Of a stretch of 15,649 bases of DNA, positions 1 through 7,114 are shown one piece after another (positions within the stretch are counted from its first letter, which is position 1; each line of letters starts with the position of its first letter). The position numbers and the translations under genes are program-made. The DNA comes from Balneolales bacterium (GTDB lineage: Bacteria > Bacteroidota > Rhodothermia > Balneolales > Natronogracilivirgulaceae). The stretch lies in NCBI GenBank assembly GCA_007116685.1, contig SKIC01000036.1, positions 1 to 15,649 of the forward strand. The letters are read 5' to 3'. The notes under the pieces were generated by a model. That model worked only from the letters and a program-made list of their open reading frames with translations, had not been told where the DNA came from and did no database searches.

Positions 1-1643
1 ATGATGGCTTGTTTAACATCAGGAATATGGGGCGGCGCTACACTTAAACTTCTTATTCCCATTGCTATCAGAACTAAAGCGGCAAAAGAATACGAAGCTA
101 ACTCGCCACAAACAGCTACGGGAATGCCAAACTTCTGCCCGGCATCGGCCGTTAATCGAATCAAGCGCCATAAACCAGGATGCATTTGCTGGTAGTGATT
201 TGAGACTTTGGGATTTGCCCTGTCAACAGCTAAAGTATATTGGGTCAAATCATTAGTTCCGATGCTAAAAAAGTCTGCTTTACGGGCAAATTCACCAGCC
301 ATTAGAGCCACAGAGGGTACTTCAACCATTATGCCCAAGGGCACATTTTCATCTACAGGAAACTCTTCGTCTTTAAGAATTTGTTGTACCGATATCATCT
401 CTCTTTTAACCTCATCAAATTCAGCCAAGTCGGATATCATTGGAATCATAATCTGAATTTGTCCCGGATATCTTCCGGCTACGGTAAGAATAGACCTCAG
501 CTGTTGCCTCAGAATCTCCCTTTTTTCTAATAAAATTCTAATTCCACGCCAACCAAGAAATGGGTTATCCTCTTCTTTCCCGGAGCGTATCACCTTATCG
601 CCCCCAACGTCAAAAAGCCGGACAGTTACAGCCTTACCCCGGCATGTTTTAACAGCCTGTTCGTAAAACGCAATCTGCTTCGCGATATCTAAAGGGTTTT
701 CAACATCGGCAATAAAAAAAGATTCTGTTCTGAGTAAGCCAATTCCATCGGCATTGTACGTCAGGATATTTTCGAATTCTAATTCAAATTCCAGATTTGC
801 TCTCAATTGAATTTCTGTACCGCAAGAAGTTTTAGCCGGCAACTCTTTAATCTTTTGCCACTGTACCTCTTTTTGCTCAGCTAGTTCAATTTGTACATTA
901 AAAAAGTCAAGAGATTCTTTGCCCGGTGATATTATTAACTCTCCACTAGCCGCATTAACTAAGACCTTATCACCATTTTTAACCTCATTAACTACACCAG
1001 CCACATTAATAATCATGGGAATGGCCAATGCTCCTGCTACAATAGATGCATGAGCATTCAGTCCACCCAGTTCAACTACCAGTGCATTGACCTTGTGTTT
1101 GGAGAATAAAACAACCTCGGTTGGCGATAAATCATCCGCAATTAAAACAGCATTTCCGGGGATATCCTGAACAGTAGTCGATTTATGTAAATGTGCTATA
1201 AGTCGATTACGAATATCCCTCAAATCTGAAACACGCTGACGCAATAATTCACTATCGGAAGCTCGAAACGCTCTGATATAGATACCAAAAGCATCATAAA
1301 CAGCTCTGTCAGCTTTGGATTTTCGGGTTTGGATATACAGCTTAATCTGACGGATTAACTCAGGATCTTCCAAGATGGCCATCTGAGTTTCTATGATAGA
1401 ACTACTGTCTGCATCAACCTGAGATTTTGCAAAAGCGGTAACCATTTCTAATTCTTTTGAAATGGCTTTGATTGCATTATTCAGGCGATCTAGTTCCTGC
1501 TCTTCGTTGGAATGTTCATCATCTTCATCACTAACATTGAATTTCTCACGCTCATACAAATGAGCGATTCCTTCAGCAATTCCGGGTACTGCCGCTATAC
1601 CATAAAGCTTTTTCTCTCTTGATATTGAGGTATCCTCAGTCAT
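1..1643 (-). CDS. ptsI: PTS enzyme I (phosphoenolpyruvate-protein phosphotransferase), 3' end missing
   Basis: Cytoplasmic enzyme that takes phosphate from PEP onto its own histidine and passes it to HPr. Translating the minus strand from the ATG at 1643-1641 gives 547 uninterrupted codons to the window edge; the family is about 575 aa, so roughly the last 35-40 residues are outside. N-terminal HPr-binding/phosphohistidine region is residues 1-235, the PEP-binding TIM barrel about 270 onward. Visible barrel motifs: GIGLLRTE (R305), VRLFDVGGDK (R342), NPFLGWRGIRI, MVEVPS (E441), IGTNDLTQYTLAVDR (N464, D465, R475) and VCGELA with the catalytic-type Cys at 512. The active-site His is at 198 but sits in GGLNAHASIVAG instead of the usual GGxTSHxAIxAR. 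Start lies 5 nt after the ptsH stop, so the two are one operon. Identification is firm; only the His-loop is unusual. Confidence 0.95.
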   Translation of the reverse strand, partial: MTEDTSISREKKLYGIAAVPGIAEGIAHLYEREKFNVSDEDDEHSNEEQELDRLNNAIKAISKELEMVTAFAKSQVDADSSSIIETQMAILEDPELIRQIKLYIQTRKSKADRAVYDAFGIYIRAFRASDSELLRQRVSDLRDIRNRLIAHLHKSTTVQDIPGNAVLIADDLSPTEVVLFSKHKVNALVVELGGLNAHASIVAGALAIPMIINVAGVVNEVKNGDKVLVNAASGELIISPGKESLDFFNVQIELAEQKEVQWQKIKELPAKTSCGTEIQLRANLEFELEFENILTYNADGIGLLRTESFFIADVENPLDIAKQIAFYEQAVKTCRGKAVTVRLFDVGGDKVIRSGKEEDNPFLGWRGIRILLEKREILRQQLRSILTVAGRYPGQIQIMIPMISDLAEFDEVKREMISVQQILKDEEFPVDENVPLGIMVEVPSVALMAGEFARKADFFSIGTNDLTQYTLAVDRANPKVSNHYQQMHPGLWRLIRLTADAGQKFGIPVAVCGELASYSFAALVLIAMGIRSLSVAPPHIPDVKQAI

Positions 1644-1648
1644 TATTC

Positions 1649-1924
1649 TTAGACAGAATCGTTAGTTTTGAATTTATTCTCAAACAGTTTAACCAATGCT
1701 TCTAAAGCCTCATTTTCATCAGGCCCATCTAATTCCAATTCCATTTCTGCCCCACATTCTGCAGCAAGAGTTAATACACCAAGAATAGATTTTCCATTAA
1801 TCGTAAAACCCATCATATGTATCCTGAAATCAGAAGCGAATTGAGAAGCAGTTTTCACTAAAATGGAAGCAGGACGGGCATGAAGTCCGGAATCATTTTC
1901 AACTGTTACTTTTCTTTTAATCAT
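1649..1924 (-). CDS. ptsH: HPr phosphocarrier protein
   Basis: Small cytoplasmic PTS phosphocarrier that receives phosphate from enzyme I and hands it to sugar-specific or regulatory EIIA proteins. At 91 aa it has family length. The active-site motif GLHARPAS places His exactly at residue 15, and NGKSILGV places Ser at residue 46, the site phosphorylated by HPr kinase in bacteria that have it. Both sites being present suggests dual control, though no HPr kinase or EII gene is in this window. It is the first gene of a ptsH-ptsI pair (5 nt between them). There is no obvious Shine-Dalgarno before the ATG at 1924-1922, which is common in Bacteroidota-type genomes. Without EII genes nearby one cannot tell whether this PTS transports sugar or only regulates. 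Confidence 0.97.
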   Translation of the reverse strand: MIKRKVTVENDSGLHARPASILVKTASQFASDFRIHMMGFTINGKSILGVLTLAAECGAEMELELDGPDENEALEALVKLFENKFKTNDSV

Positions 1925-1971
1925 AGTTTTGTAGCGTTTACATCTGCTATAAGATACTAATGCATGCTTTT

Positions 1972-1999
1972 AAAATAGTAAATGAAATTGCGCTTGCAA
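1972..1999 (-). promoter_or_regulatory. Candidate ptsH promoter (TTG-N19-TATTTT)
   Basis: On the minus strand a TTG (1999-1997) is followed after 19 nt by TATTTT (1977-1972), resembling the Bacteroidota -33/-7 arrangement (TTG, about 19-21 nt, TAnnTTTG). It would start transcription near 1965, leaving a leader of about 40 nt before ptsH. The -33 TTG lies inside the perfect palindrome GCTTGCAAGC (1992-2001), which might bind a regulator. This is a pattern match only. Confidence 0.35.
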
Positions 2000-2012
2000 G
2001 CACTCTTAAAAC

Positions 2013-2046
2013 AAAAAAAGTCGAGACCCTGAGAGCCTCGACTTTT
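2013..2046 (-). terminator. Intrinsic terminator of the secreted FG-GAP protein gene
   Basis: A perfect 10-bp stem, AAAAGTCGAG (2016-2025) pairing with CTCGACTTTT (2037-2046), encloses an 11-nt loop. Read on the minus strand it is followed by a run of seven T (complement of 2013-2019). It begins 26 nt past the stop codon of the upstream gene, the expected place for rho-independent termination, and insulates ptsH from that gene. Confidence 0.88.
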
Positions 2047-2072
2047 CACGAAGTATAGAAAGAGTGTAACTC

Positions 2073-4976
2073 TTACTTAATTAATGTCATACGGTTTGTC
2101 AGTGTGGTTTGACCGGCGGTCAATCGATATAAATATACTCCACTTGATAACTGGCTAGCATCAAAAGTGGCCTGATGTTGACCAGCCTCGACTTGTCCGT
2201 CGGCCAAAACAGCAACCCGTCTGCCAAGCATATCAAATACTTCCAATCGAATTTGACTTGCAACCGGTAACTCGTAAGAAATTACAGTAGTTGGATTGAA
2301 TGGATTCGGATAGTTTTGACTCAGTGAAATCTGCTGAGGCAAGTCAGAAAACTCATCACGAGTACTAACGATCTGGCGATTTATGTTATAGATATAAATT
2401 GCAGCATCTCTATACTCGCCCCCAAAATCTTGCAGTACAGCTAAAGAGGTTGGTGATTGGCTTGTGAAATTACCAACAGGAGCCTGAAACCTCACATTGA
2501 TAAAGTTCCCGGGTGCCCCTAATGGCAACGTACTATAGTTTGCCAAAATTTGACTGTCAGGCTCGCCATTTAGCAAACCATCCCAAGTGTATACATATCC
2601 ATTTGTGAATCGCCCACCACCAATTAAAGCTAACTCATCAGAGCCGGAATTATTGACGTCGCCAAGATTTGCAAAGGTTTCAACACCAAAAGCAATATTA
2701 TCGTACGGATGTGGTGAATGGCTGAAACTTAAACCATCAGACGGAATTTGCTCAGCTAGAATTGGTTCGTGAGTGCTGCCATCCAAAACAGATGGAACTT
2801 CGTACATCATTAAGCGAGGACCGCCATCTGTGGCAGAAGCCTGCGCAGCATTGAAGGAATGGAAAGGAGTAACAACTATATTTGCGACGCCATCACCATT
2901 AAAATCACCTACTGCTAATTGCGTAAAAGTAAAGAAATTGTGACTTACTCCGGCATCTACAGAACCCGGTAATACAAACAAAGCATCAGGGTTATCAAAG
3001 TCGATATCTCCTAGAGCTTTTCCTTCAAAAAAGGCTAATTTCAATCCTTGAAAGTTGGATACAATGAAATCTTCACTGCCATTACCTGTTACATCTCCTA
3101 AACCAAAAAAATGAGTAATCGGGATGTTTTGGGTTGCTGTACGAGGAATGGTGAAATCATAATTCGAAATCGAAGATAAATCAAAACCGGACCCACCATG
3201 TACTACAAATAAACCTTGTCTAGTTGAGCCATTGTCAGGAATAATAAGCTCGTGGTATCCATTACCGCTAATATCAGAAGCATGTACAAACTGAAATGAA
3301 GGCATCCCAATGGAGAGTGCGCTTGTGTATTCAACTACTTGATCCGGAGTATTACTGTAAGGGAAAGGGCCTTGGTAAAACTCTAATTCGCCCACGCCGG
3401 TAGCATTGTTATGAATAATTCTCACAAAGTCTAAATGATCCGTACTTGAAAAATTACCAAATACATAATCCCTGATTAATCTTGGATTATTACCAAATAG
3501 TTTTTCAATTGGGCCTGCCATTCTTGTATTGAATGTATCGCCTTCAAATATTTCAACTAATGCACCATTAAGCCCTGTTGTGCGCGTAACCAAGTCATCA
3601 AATCCATTACCTGTAATATCTCCATAAGAGAATATGCCAAGTCGGTTTAATGGAAAATATTCTTCACCAAATGTAAAAGATTGAACGTCCAGAGAAGAAG
3701 CCCCTACGGTTACATGAGACCTTGCAAAATCACCGGTATTCATATTTCTGTGCCCTATTAGAAATACATCTTCGCCGTTTGCATTTGTTCCGGTGTGAAC
3801 CATAGCCTGTAACATTTCATCACCAACAGTAAGGGTCTGAATGAAATCAAAAGTACCTGACTGTGTAGCGCTTAAACGATATAATCTTAAATCTTCATCA
3901 ACTATATCTACAAATACAAGATTATCATCTTTATCAACGAAATACTGATTGGTTAATGCAAAGTTTTCTTCCCAAAGCGTTGTACCTGTCTCGATAGAAC
4001 TTGAACCAGCATCTACAGCATAGACGTGAGTAAAAGAAGGAGTTGATAATACCAAAGATGGTCCAAACTCATTTTCATCAAGAGCAATTAAAAAGATAGG
4101 TGAAACAGCAGAACCTAAAAACTCAGTAGTCACTACGTCAAATCCATTTGAATCGAATGCCACCATTTTCAGCGCAGTTTCTCCCTGCATATCACAGGCA
4201 TAAAAAAGTTTAGGTTCACCATTTACTTCCATCACTCCACCTGTGCGGATTCTATTCATTTGGCAATCAGGTCTTGGAATAACTAGAGTGTTATTTTGGT
4301 CAGCAAAAACAGATAAATCCGAATTACCTTGCATGATGTAAAAGGCTTGCCCAAAAGACAAAACCACATCATTAAAACCATTACCAGTAAAATCTTTACC
4401 GATAACACTATTCTGAAATAAGTTTAGAGGTGTACTTACATTCGGGAAATAGGTTACGCCATGGTCTTCTATTGTTCCATCTGATGATAGCAATGTACCT
4501 ACTCCTGGTTGGAAGAAAATGTAATTATCTCTGCCGTCTCCGTTCACATCTCCTATGGGGAAGAGTTCACCATCTAACAGAGCATCCGGTAAGTCAGAGT
4601 TATTATCAGCTGAAAAAACCACCGTTCTTTGTTCAAGTAAGCCGGTTTGGGCGTTTCTCACATTTCCTCTAACCATGAAAGCATTTCGGTCATCGCCGAT
4701 AAAATTACGTGCATTCGTAATTAAAGCGGGATTCAACCCAGCAAGATCATTGTTTGGATAGGTCATAAATCTACCTAATTCAATATCATGCGTAATCGGT
4801 AGATAATTGACATTTTGTGAATTATAATCCGGCTGTGCATCTACGGCAAATACAGGAAGCTCTTGGTTAACAGATTCATCATGAAATTGAATTTCATGAT
4901 GCTGCTGGGCTAAAAGCAAACCTGGAATAGCCATTAGTACAAGCAAAGGCTGCGACTTTAGTAATTTTCTAATCAT
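2073..4976 (-). CDS. Secreted FG-GAP/beta-propeller repeat protein with type IX secretion sorting domain
   Basis: 967-aa extracellular or cell-surface protein of unknown specific function. A signal peptide covers about residues 1-23 (basic MIRKLLK, hydrophobic stretch, then LLAQQ). The body carries repeated FG-GAP/VCBS-like units with the calcium-loop pattern D-x-[NTS]-G-[DN]-G: GDVNGDG (142-148), KDFTGNG (194-200), GDITGNG (452-458), SDISGNG (567-573), GDVTGNG (627-633), GDFNGDG (690-696) and the looser GDVNNSG (772-778). Such repeats fold as propeller blades and usually mediate binding. Residues 885-967 are a T9SS sorting domain: SQNYPNPFNPTT, VFDMLGRRV, LSSGVYLYRL and a basic end, which T9SS normally removes or anchors on export. 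No enzymatic domain is recognisable. Residues 205-450 lack clear repeat motifs. The ATG at 4976 is preceded by AGGA (4 nt spacer), supporting the start. It stands alone between a hairpin and a terminator. Confidence 0.9.
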   Translation of the reverse strand: MIRKLLKSQPLLVLMAIPGLLLAQQHHEIQFHDESVNQELPVFAVDAQPDYNSQNVNYLPITHDIELGRFMTYPNNDLAGLNPALITNARNFIGDDRNAFMVRGNVRNAQTGLLEQRTVVFSADNNSDLPDALLDGELFPIGDVNGDGRDNYIFFQPGVGTLLSSDGTIEDHGVTYFPNVSTPLNLFQNSVIGKDFTGNGFNDVVLSFGQAFYIMQGNSDLSVFADQNNTLVIPRPDCQMNRIRTGGVMEVNGEPKLFYACDMQGETALKMVAFDSNGFDVVTTEFLGSAVSPIFLIALDENEFGPSLVLSTPSFTHVYAVDAGSSSIETGTTLWEENFALTNQYFVDKDDNLVFVDIVDEDLRLYRLSATQSGTFDFIQTLTVGDEMLQAMVHTGTNANGEDVFLIGHRNMNTGDFARSHVTVGASSLDVQSFTFGEEYFPLNRLGIFSYGDITGNGFDDLVTRTTGLNGALVEIFEGDTFNTRMAGPIEKLFGNNPRLIRDYVFGNFSSTDHLDFVRIIHNNATGVGELEFYQGPFPYSNTPDQVVEYTSALSIGMPSFQFVHASDISGNGYHELIIPDNGSTRQGLFVVHGGSGFDLSSISNYDFTIPRTATQNIPITHFFGLGDVTGNGSEDFIVSNFQGLKLAFFEGKALGDIDFDNPDALFVLPGSVDAGVSHNFFTFTQLAVGDFNGDGVANIVVTPFHSFNAAQASATDGGPRLMMYEVPSVLDGSTHEPILAEQIPSDGLSFSHSPHPYDNIAFGVETFANLGDVNNSGSDELALIGGGRFTNGYVYTWDGLLNGEPDSQILANYSTLPLGAPGNFINVRFQAPVGNFTSQSPTSLAVLQDFGGEYRDAAIYIYNINRQIVSTRDEFSDLPQQISLSQNYPNPFNPTTVISYELPVASQIRLEVFDMLGRRVAVLADGQVEAGQHQATFDASQLSSGVYLYRLTAGQTTLTNRMTLIK

Positions 4977-5034
4977 AGTATCCTATTTTGTAAGTTTTAA
5001 GGGATATTTTGATGTACCAGAATTAAGAGCGTTT

Positions 5035-5067
5035 GTTCCCATTTAACATCTAAGAGCAAATGGGAAC
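5035..5067 (-). terminator. Hairpin after motB, possible terminator without T-run
   Basis: A perfect 10-bp inverted repeat, GTTCCCATTT (5035-5044) and AAATGGGAAC (5058-5067), with a 13-nt loop, lies 11 nt past the motB stop on the minus strand. The sequence after it on that strand is AAACGCTCT, so the usual T-run is missing. It could be a terminator or transcript-stabilising stem for motAB, or a binding site upstream of the secreted-protein gene. Confidence 0.5.
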
Positions 5068-5078
5068 TAGATTTAAAA

Positions 5079-5843
5079 CTATAAATCAGAATACGAAACA
5101 CGCCTGATATGCACAACAACTCGCCTGTTAACAGCTTGATTTTCAGCGATTTGTTCACCCAAATTATTTCTGTTAGGTTTTAATGGGCGAGATTCACCAT
5201 AAGCAATAGCTCGCATTCGGTCCAGAGGTATTCCAGAAGATTCAAACAATCGCACAACATTGGTTGCTCTATGTGCTGAGAGTTCCCAATTTGAAGCATA
5301 TTGAGCCGATTGAATAGGAATATCATCAGTATGTCCCTCCACCTCTATTAAATAGTTTTGCTGCTCCAAAGGAATTATTGATTCTGCAATAATTCTTAGC
5401 GGTTCATGCATTTCCTGACGAATATCTGCTGAGCCCAACTCATAAATAAAACTACTGGCAAAAGATAGTTTCAAACCTAAGGGAGTATCTTCAATGGTGA
5501 TAACATCCTCTAATTCATGCGAAATCACCGTTTCTGTAACAGTTTGTCTTACTTCCTGAAACGGACGTGCCGCTTCTCTTTGCAATAATGTGGTACTGAT
5601 TCCTTCCTGAACTTCTTCAAACCGGGTTTGATTAATTTCTGAAAAGCTAAAAAGCAGAATAAAAAATACCAGCAGTAAGGTCATTGCATCAGCGTAGGAA
5701 AGCAACCAACTTTCCGTTTCGCCATCATTTGTACTTCGCTTCTTTTGAGATGCACGCACATAGCCCTGATCAGCTTCTTTATAATAAAAGCTCTTGTGGA
5801 GCTTTTTCTCCGGTTCATTTCCTGATTTACGAAGATTGAACAT
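5079..5843 (-). CDS. motB: Flagellar motor stator protein MotB (PomB/MotS-like)
   Basis: Peptidoglycan-anchored half of the flagellar stator, which with MotA lets ions through the inner membrane and drives rotor torque. 254 aa: basic cytoplasmic N-terminus (1-45), one transmembrane helix about 48-68 starting SWLLSYADAMTLL, in which D52 is the ion-carrying aspartate, a linker with plug region (about 70-120), and an OmpA-type peptidoglycan-binding domain (about 125-248) with EVEGHTDDIP, NWELSAHRA, YGESRP and NRRVVVHI. The helix ends in LLFSFSEI, resembling PomB/MotS sodium-type stators more than E. coli MotB (inference). It starts 6 nt after the motA stop; AGG spanning the end of motA lies 9 nt before its ATG, consistent with coupled translation. 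Confidence 0.95.
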   Translation of the reverse strand: MFNLRKSGNEPEKKLHKSFYYKEADQGYVRASQKKRSTNDGETESWLLSYADAMTLLLVFFILLFSFSEINQTRFEEVQEGISTTLLQREAARPFQEVRQTVTETVISHELEDVITIEDTPLGLKLSFASSFIYELGSADIRQEMHEPLRIIAESIIPLEQQNYLIEVEGHTDDIPIQSAQYASNWELSAHRATNVVRLFESSGIPLDRMRAIAYGESRPLKPNRNNLGEQIAENQAVNRRVVVHIRRVSYSDL

Positions 5844-5849
5844 TTCTGA

Positions 5850-6656
5850 TTACCTGCGCTTTTCTTCTGCGATATTAAAGTGAAACTCCGGATTCAGAAA
5901 ACTATTCAATCTATCCTGAATCGCTGTTGAGAACTCCTGATTGCGCAGCATAATCAGCCCTTCCATAATCATTACATTCCTATAGCGCATGATTTCGTGC
6001 TTTTCTTTCACTTTTTCAGCTGCCGGCTTAAAAACAAGCTGCGCTAACAGTAATCCATATAAAGTTGTCACCAATGCCAGTGCTAAGCCTGGTCCAATTT
6101 GTGTTGGATCGGTGCCAATGGTATCCAACATTATAATCATACCAATTAACGTACCAATCATACCAAAGGCAGGAGCATAACTCCCCATGGTTCGTAATAC
6201 ATAAGATGGCACCATATCTCGCTCAAAAGTTGTTTCTAAAGCATCGGTTAGCATTACTCTGAGTTCTTCGGGTTTGTAATCGCTCATCAGTAGATTTGTG
6301 CCATATTTGAGAAAAGGATCCGAAATATTGGTGCTTTCTATAGCATCTTCCATAGCTCGAATCCCCCCTTTTTGACCTTGAACTCCCCAGGTAATAATCA
6401 TCCCAACTTCTCGGTACAAACTTTCGGGATTGATATTTTGTGGAATTATAATAGCCGCCATATCTCGAAAGGCACGCGTTACATACCGGCCACGAAAAGA
6501 AATCATACCGGCAGCAAGAGTTCCTCCCACCACCATTAAAAAGCCGGATAAACTGAAAAACATGAAGTAGTTATCTGTGCTGAAAAAAATGGCAGCAAGG
6601 AAAAGCCCAAAACCAAGCAATATTCCACTAATTGTAAATATACTAATCGATCGCAT
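5850..6656 (-). CDS. motA: Flagellar motor stator protein MotA (PomA-like)
   Basis: Inner-membrane channel subunit of the flagellar stator; assembles with MotB and pushes on the FliG rotor ring. 268 aa with four membrane segments: about 4-25, 31-54, 161-178 and 186-208. Between helices 2 and 3 lies the large cytoplasmic loop (55-158) with the charged stretch that contacts FliG. Helix 3 contains APAFGMIGTLIGMI and helix 4 GPGLALALVTTLYGLLLA, followed by FKPAAEKV, all characteristic of the PomA/MotA group. Threonines at T169 and T197/T198 correspond approximately to residues important for sodium use in PomA. It is first of the motA-motB pair. No flagellar structural genes are in the window, so the stator lies apart from any flagellar cluster here. 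Confidence 0.95.
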   Translation of the reverse strand: MRSISIFTISGILLGFGLFLAAIFFSTDNYFMFFSLSGFLMVVGGTLAAGMISFRGRYVTRAFRDMAAIIIPQNINPESLYREVGMIITWGVQGQKGGIRAMEDAIESTNISDPFLKYGTNLLMSDYKPEELRVMLTDALETTFERDMVPSYVLRTMGSYAPAFGMIGTLIGMIIMLDTIGTDPTQIGPGLALALVTTLYGLLLAQLVFKPAAEKVKEKHEIMRYRNVMIMEGLIMLRNQEFSTAIQDRLNSFLNPEFHFNIAEEKRR

Positions 6657-6826
6657 TTAACCCCTTATTCTAGTCTCTATATTTTTGTGCGTAACCAACT
6701 AAAAAATAAGAACTATTACAAGTACACAGACCAAAACATTTTTGCTTTTAAGTCTGCCCTTAATTCATTCCAAGCTTTTTCCTAACTTCCCATCACAAAA
6801 TTAAATCAAAAACTTAGTTGATCTCT
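6657..6826. other. Divergent intergenic region between motA and gatC
   Basis: 170 nt of AT-rich sequence separating the leftward motAB operon from the rightward gatC unit, so promoters for both directions must lie here or overlap it. A TATATTTTTG (6678-6687, plus strand) resembles a Bacteroidota -7 box, but it is about 140 nt from gatC and has no convincing -33 element. I see no FliA-type motility promoter before motA and no RNA gene. Confidence 0.4.
6661..6666 (-). promoter_or_regulatory. Shine-Dalgarno-like AAGGGG before motA
   Basis: On the minus strand AAGGGG lies 4 nt before the motA ATG. It is one of the few recognisable ribosome-binding sites in this window and supports the chosen start at 6656. 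The spacer is slightly short. Confidence 0.45.
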
Positions 6827-7114
6827 ATGTCTGTTTCTAAAGATGACGTTTTATATATGGCCAATCTGGCACGATTACGTGTCAGCGATGATGAAGCCAA
6901 ATCACTTCAAAAAGATATGAACCGTATTCTTGAGTATATGGACTCTCTGAATGAATTAGATACAGACAATGTAGCGCCACTTGAGCATGTTACAGAACTC
7001 ACTGCTCGTTTACGTGAGGATGTAGCCCTAGAACCACTGGATCATGAAAAAGCCCTGGAAAATGCTCCCGATGCTGATGCCGATCATTTCCGTGTACCAA
7101 GAGTAATTGAATAA
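6827..7114 (+). CDS. gatC: Asp-tRNA(Asn)/Glu-tRNA(Gln) amidotransferase subunit C
   Basis: Small subunit of the GatCAB complex, which converts Glu-tRNA(Gln) and/or Asp-tRNA(Asn) to the correctly amidated forms; GatC wraps around and stabilises GatA-GatB. 95 aa, the usual length. Family features visible: VLYMANLARLRVSDDEA near the start, the helix with MNRILEYMDSLNELDTDNVAPLEHV, then LREDV and the C-terminal ADHFRVPRVIE, which matches the conserved end of GatC. An in-frame TTG at 6818 would add three residues, but the ATG at 6827 gives the normal GatC N-terminus and was chosen. gatA and gatB are not nearby. Its TAA is immediately followed by the ATG of the YfhO-family gene, so translation is probably coupled. 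Confidence 0.95.
   Translation: MSVSKDDVLYMANLARLRVSDDEAKSLQKDMNRILEYMDSLNELDTDNVAPLEHVTELTARLREDVALEPLDHEKALENAPDADADHFRVPRVIE

Noticed and set aside
1..456. Short plus-strand open frames at the left end
   Set aside because: They lie antisense to a continuous, strongly conserved enzyme I coding sequence and resemble no protein family.
6818..6826. TTG at 6818 as the gatC start
   Set aside because: It only adds three residues; the ATG at 6827 gives the normal GatC N-terminus.
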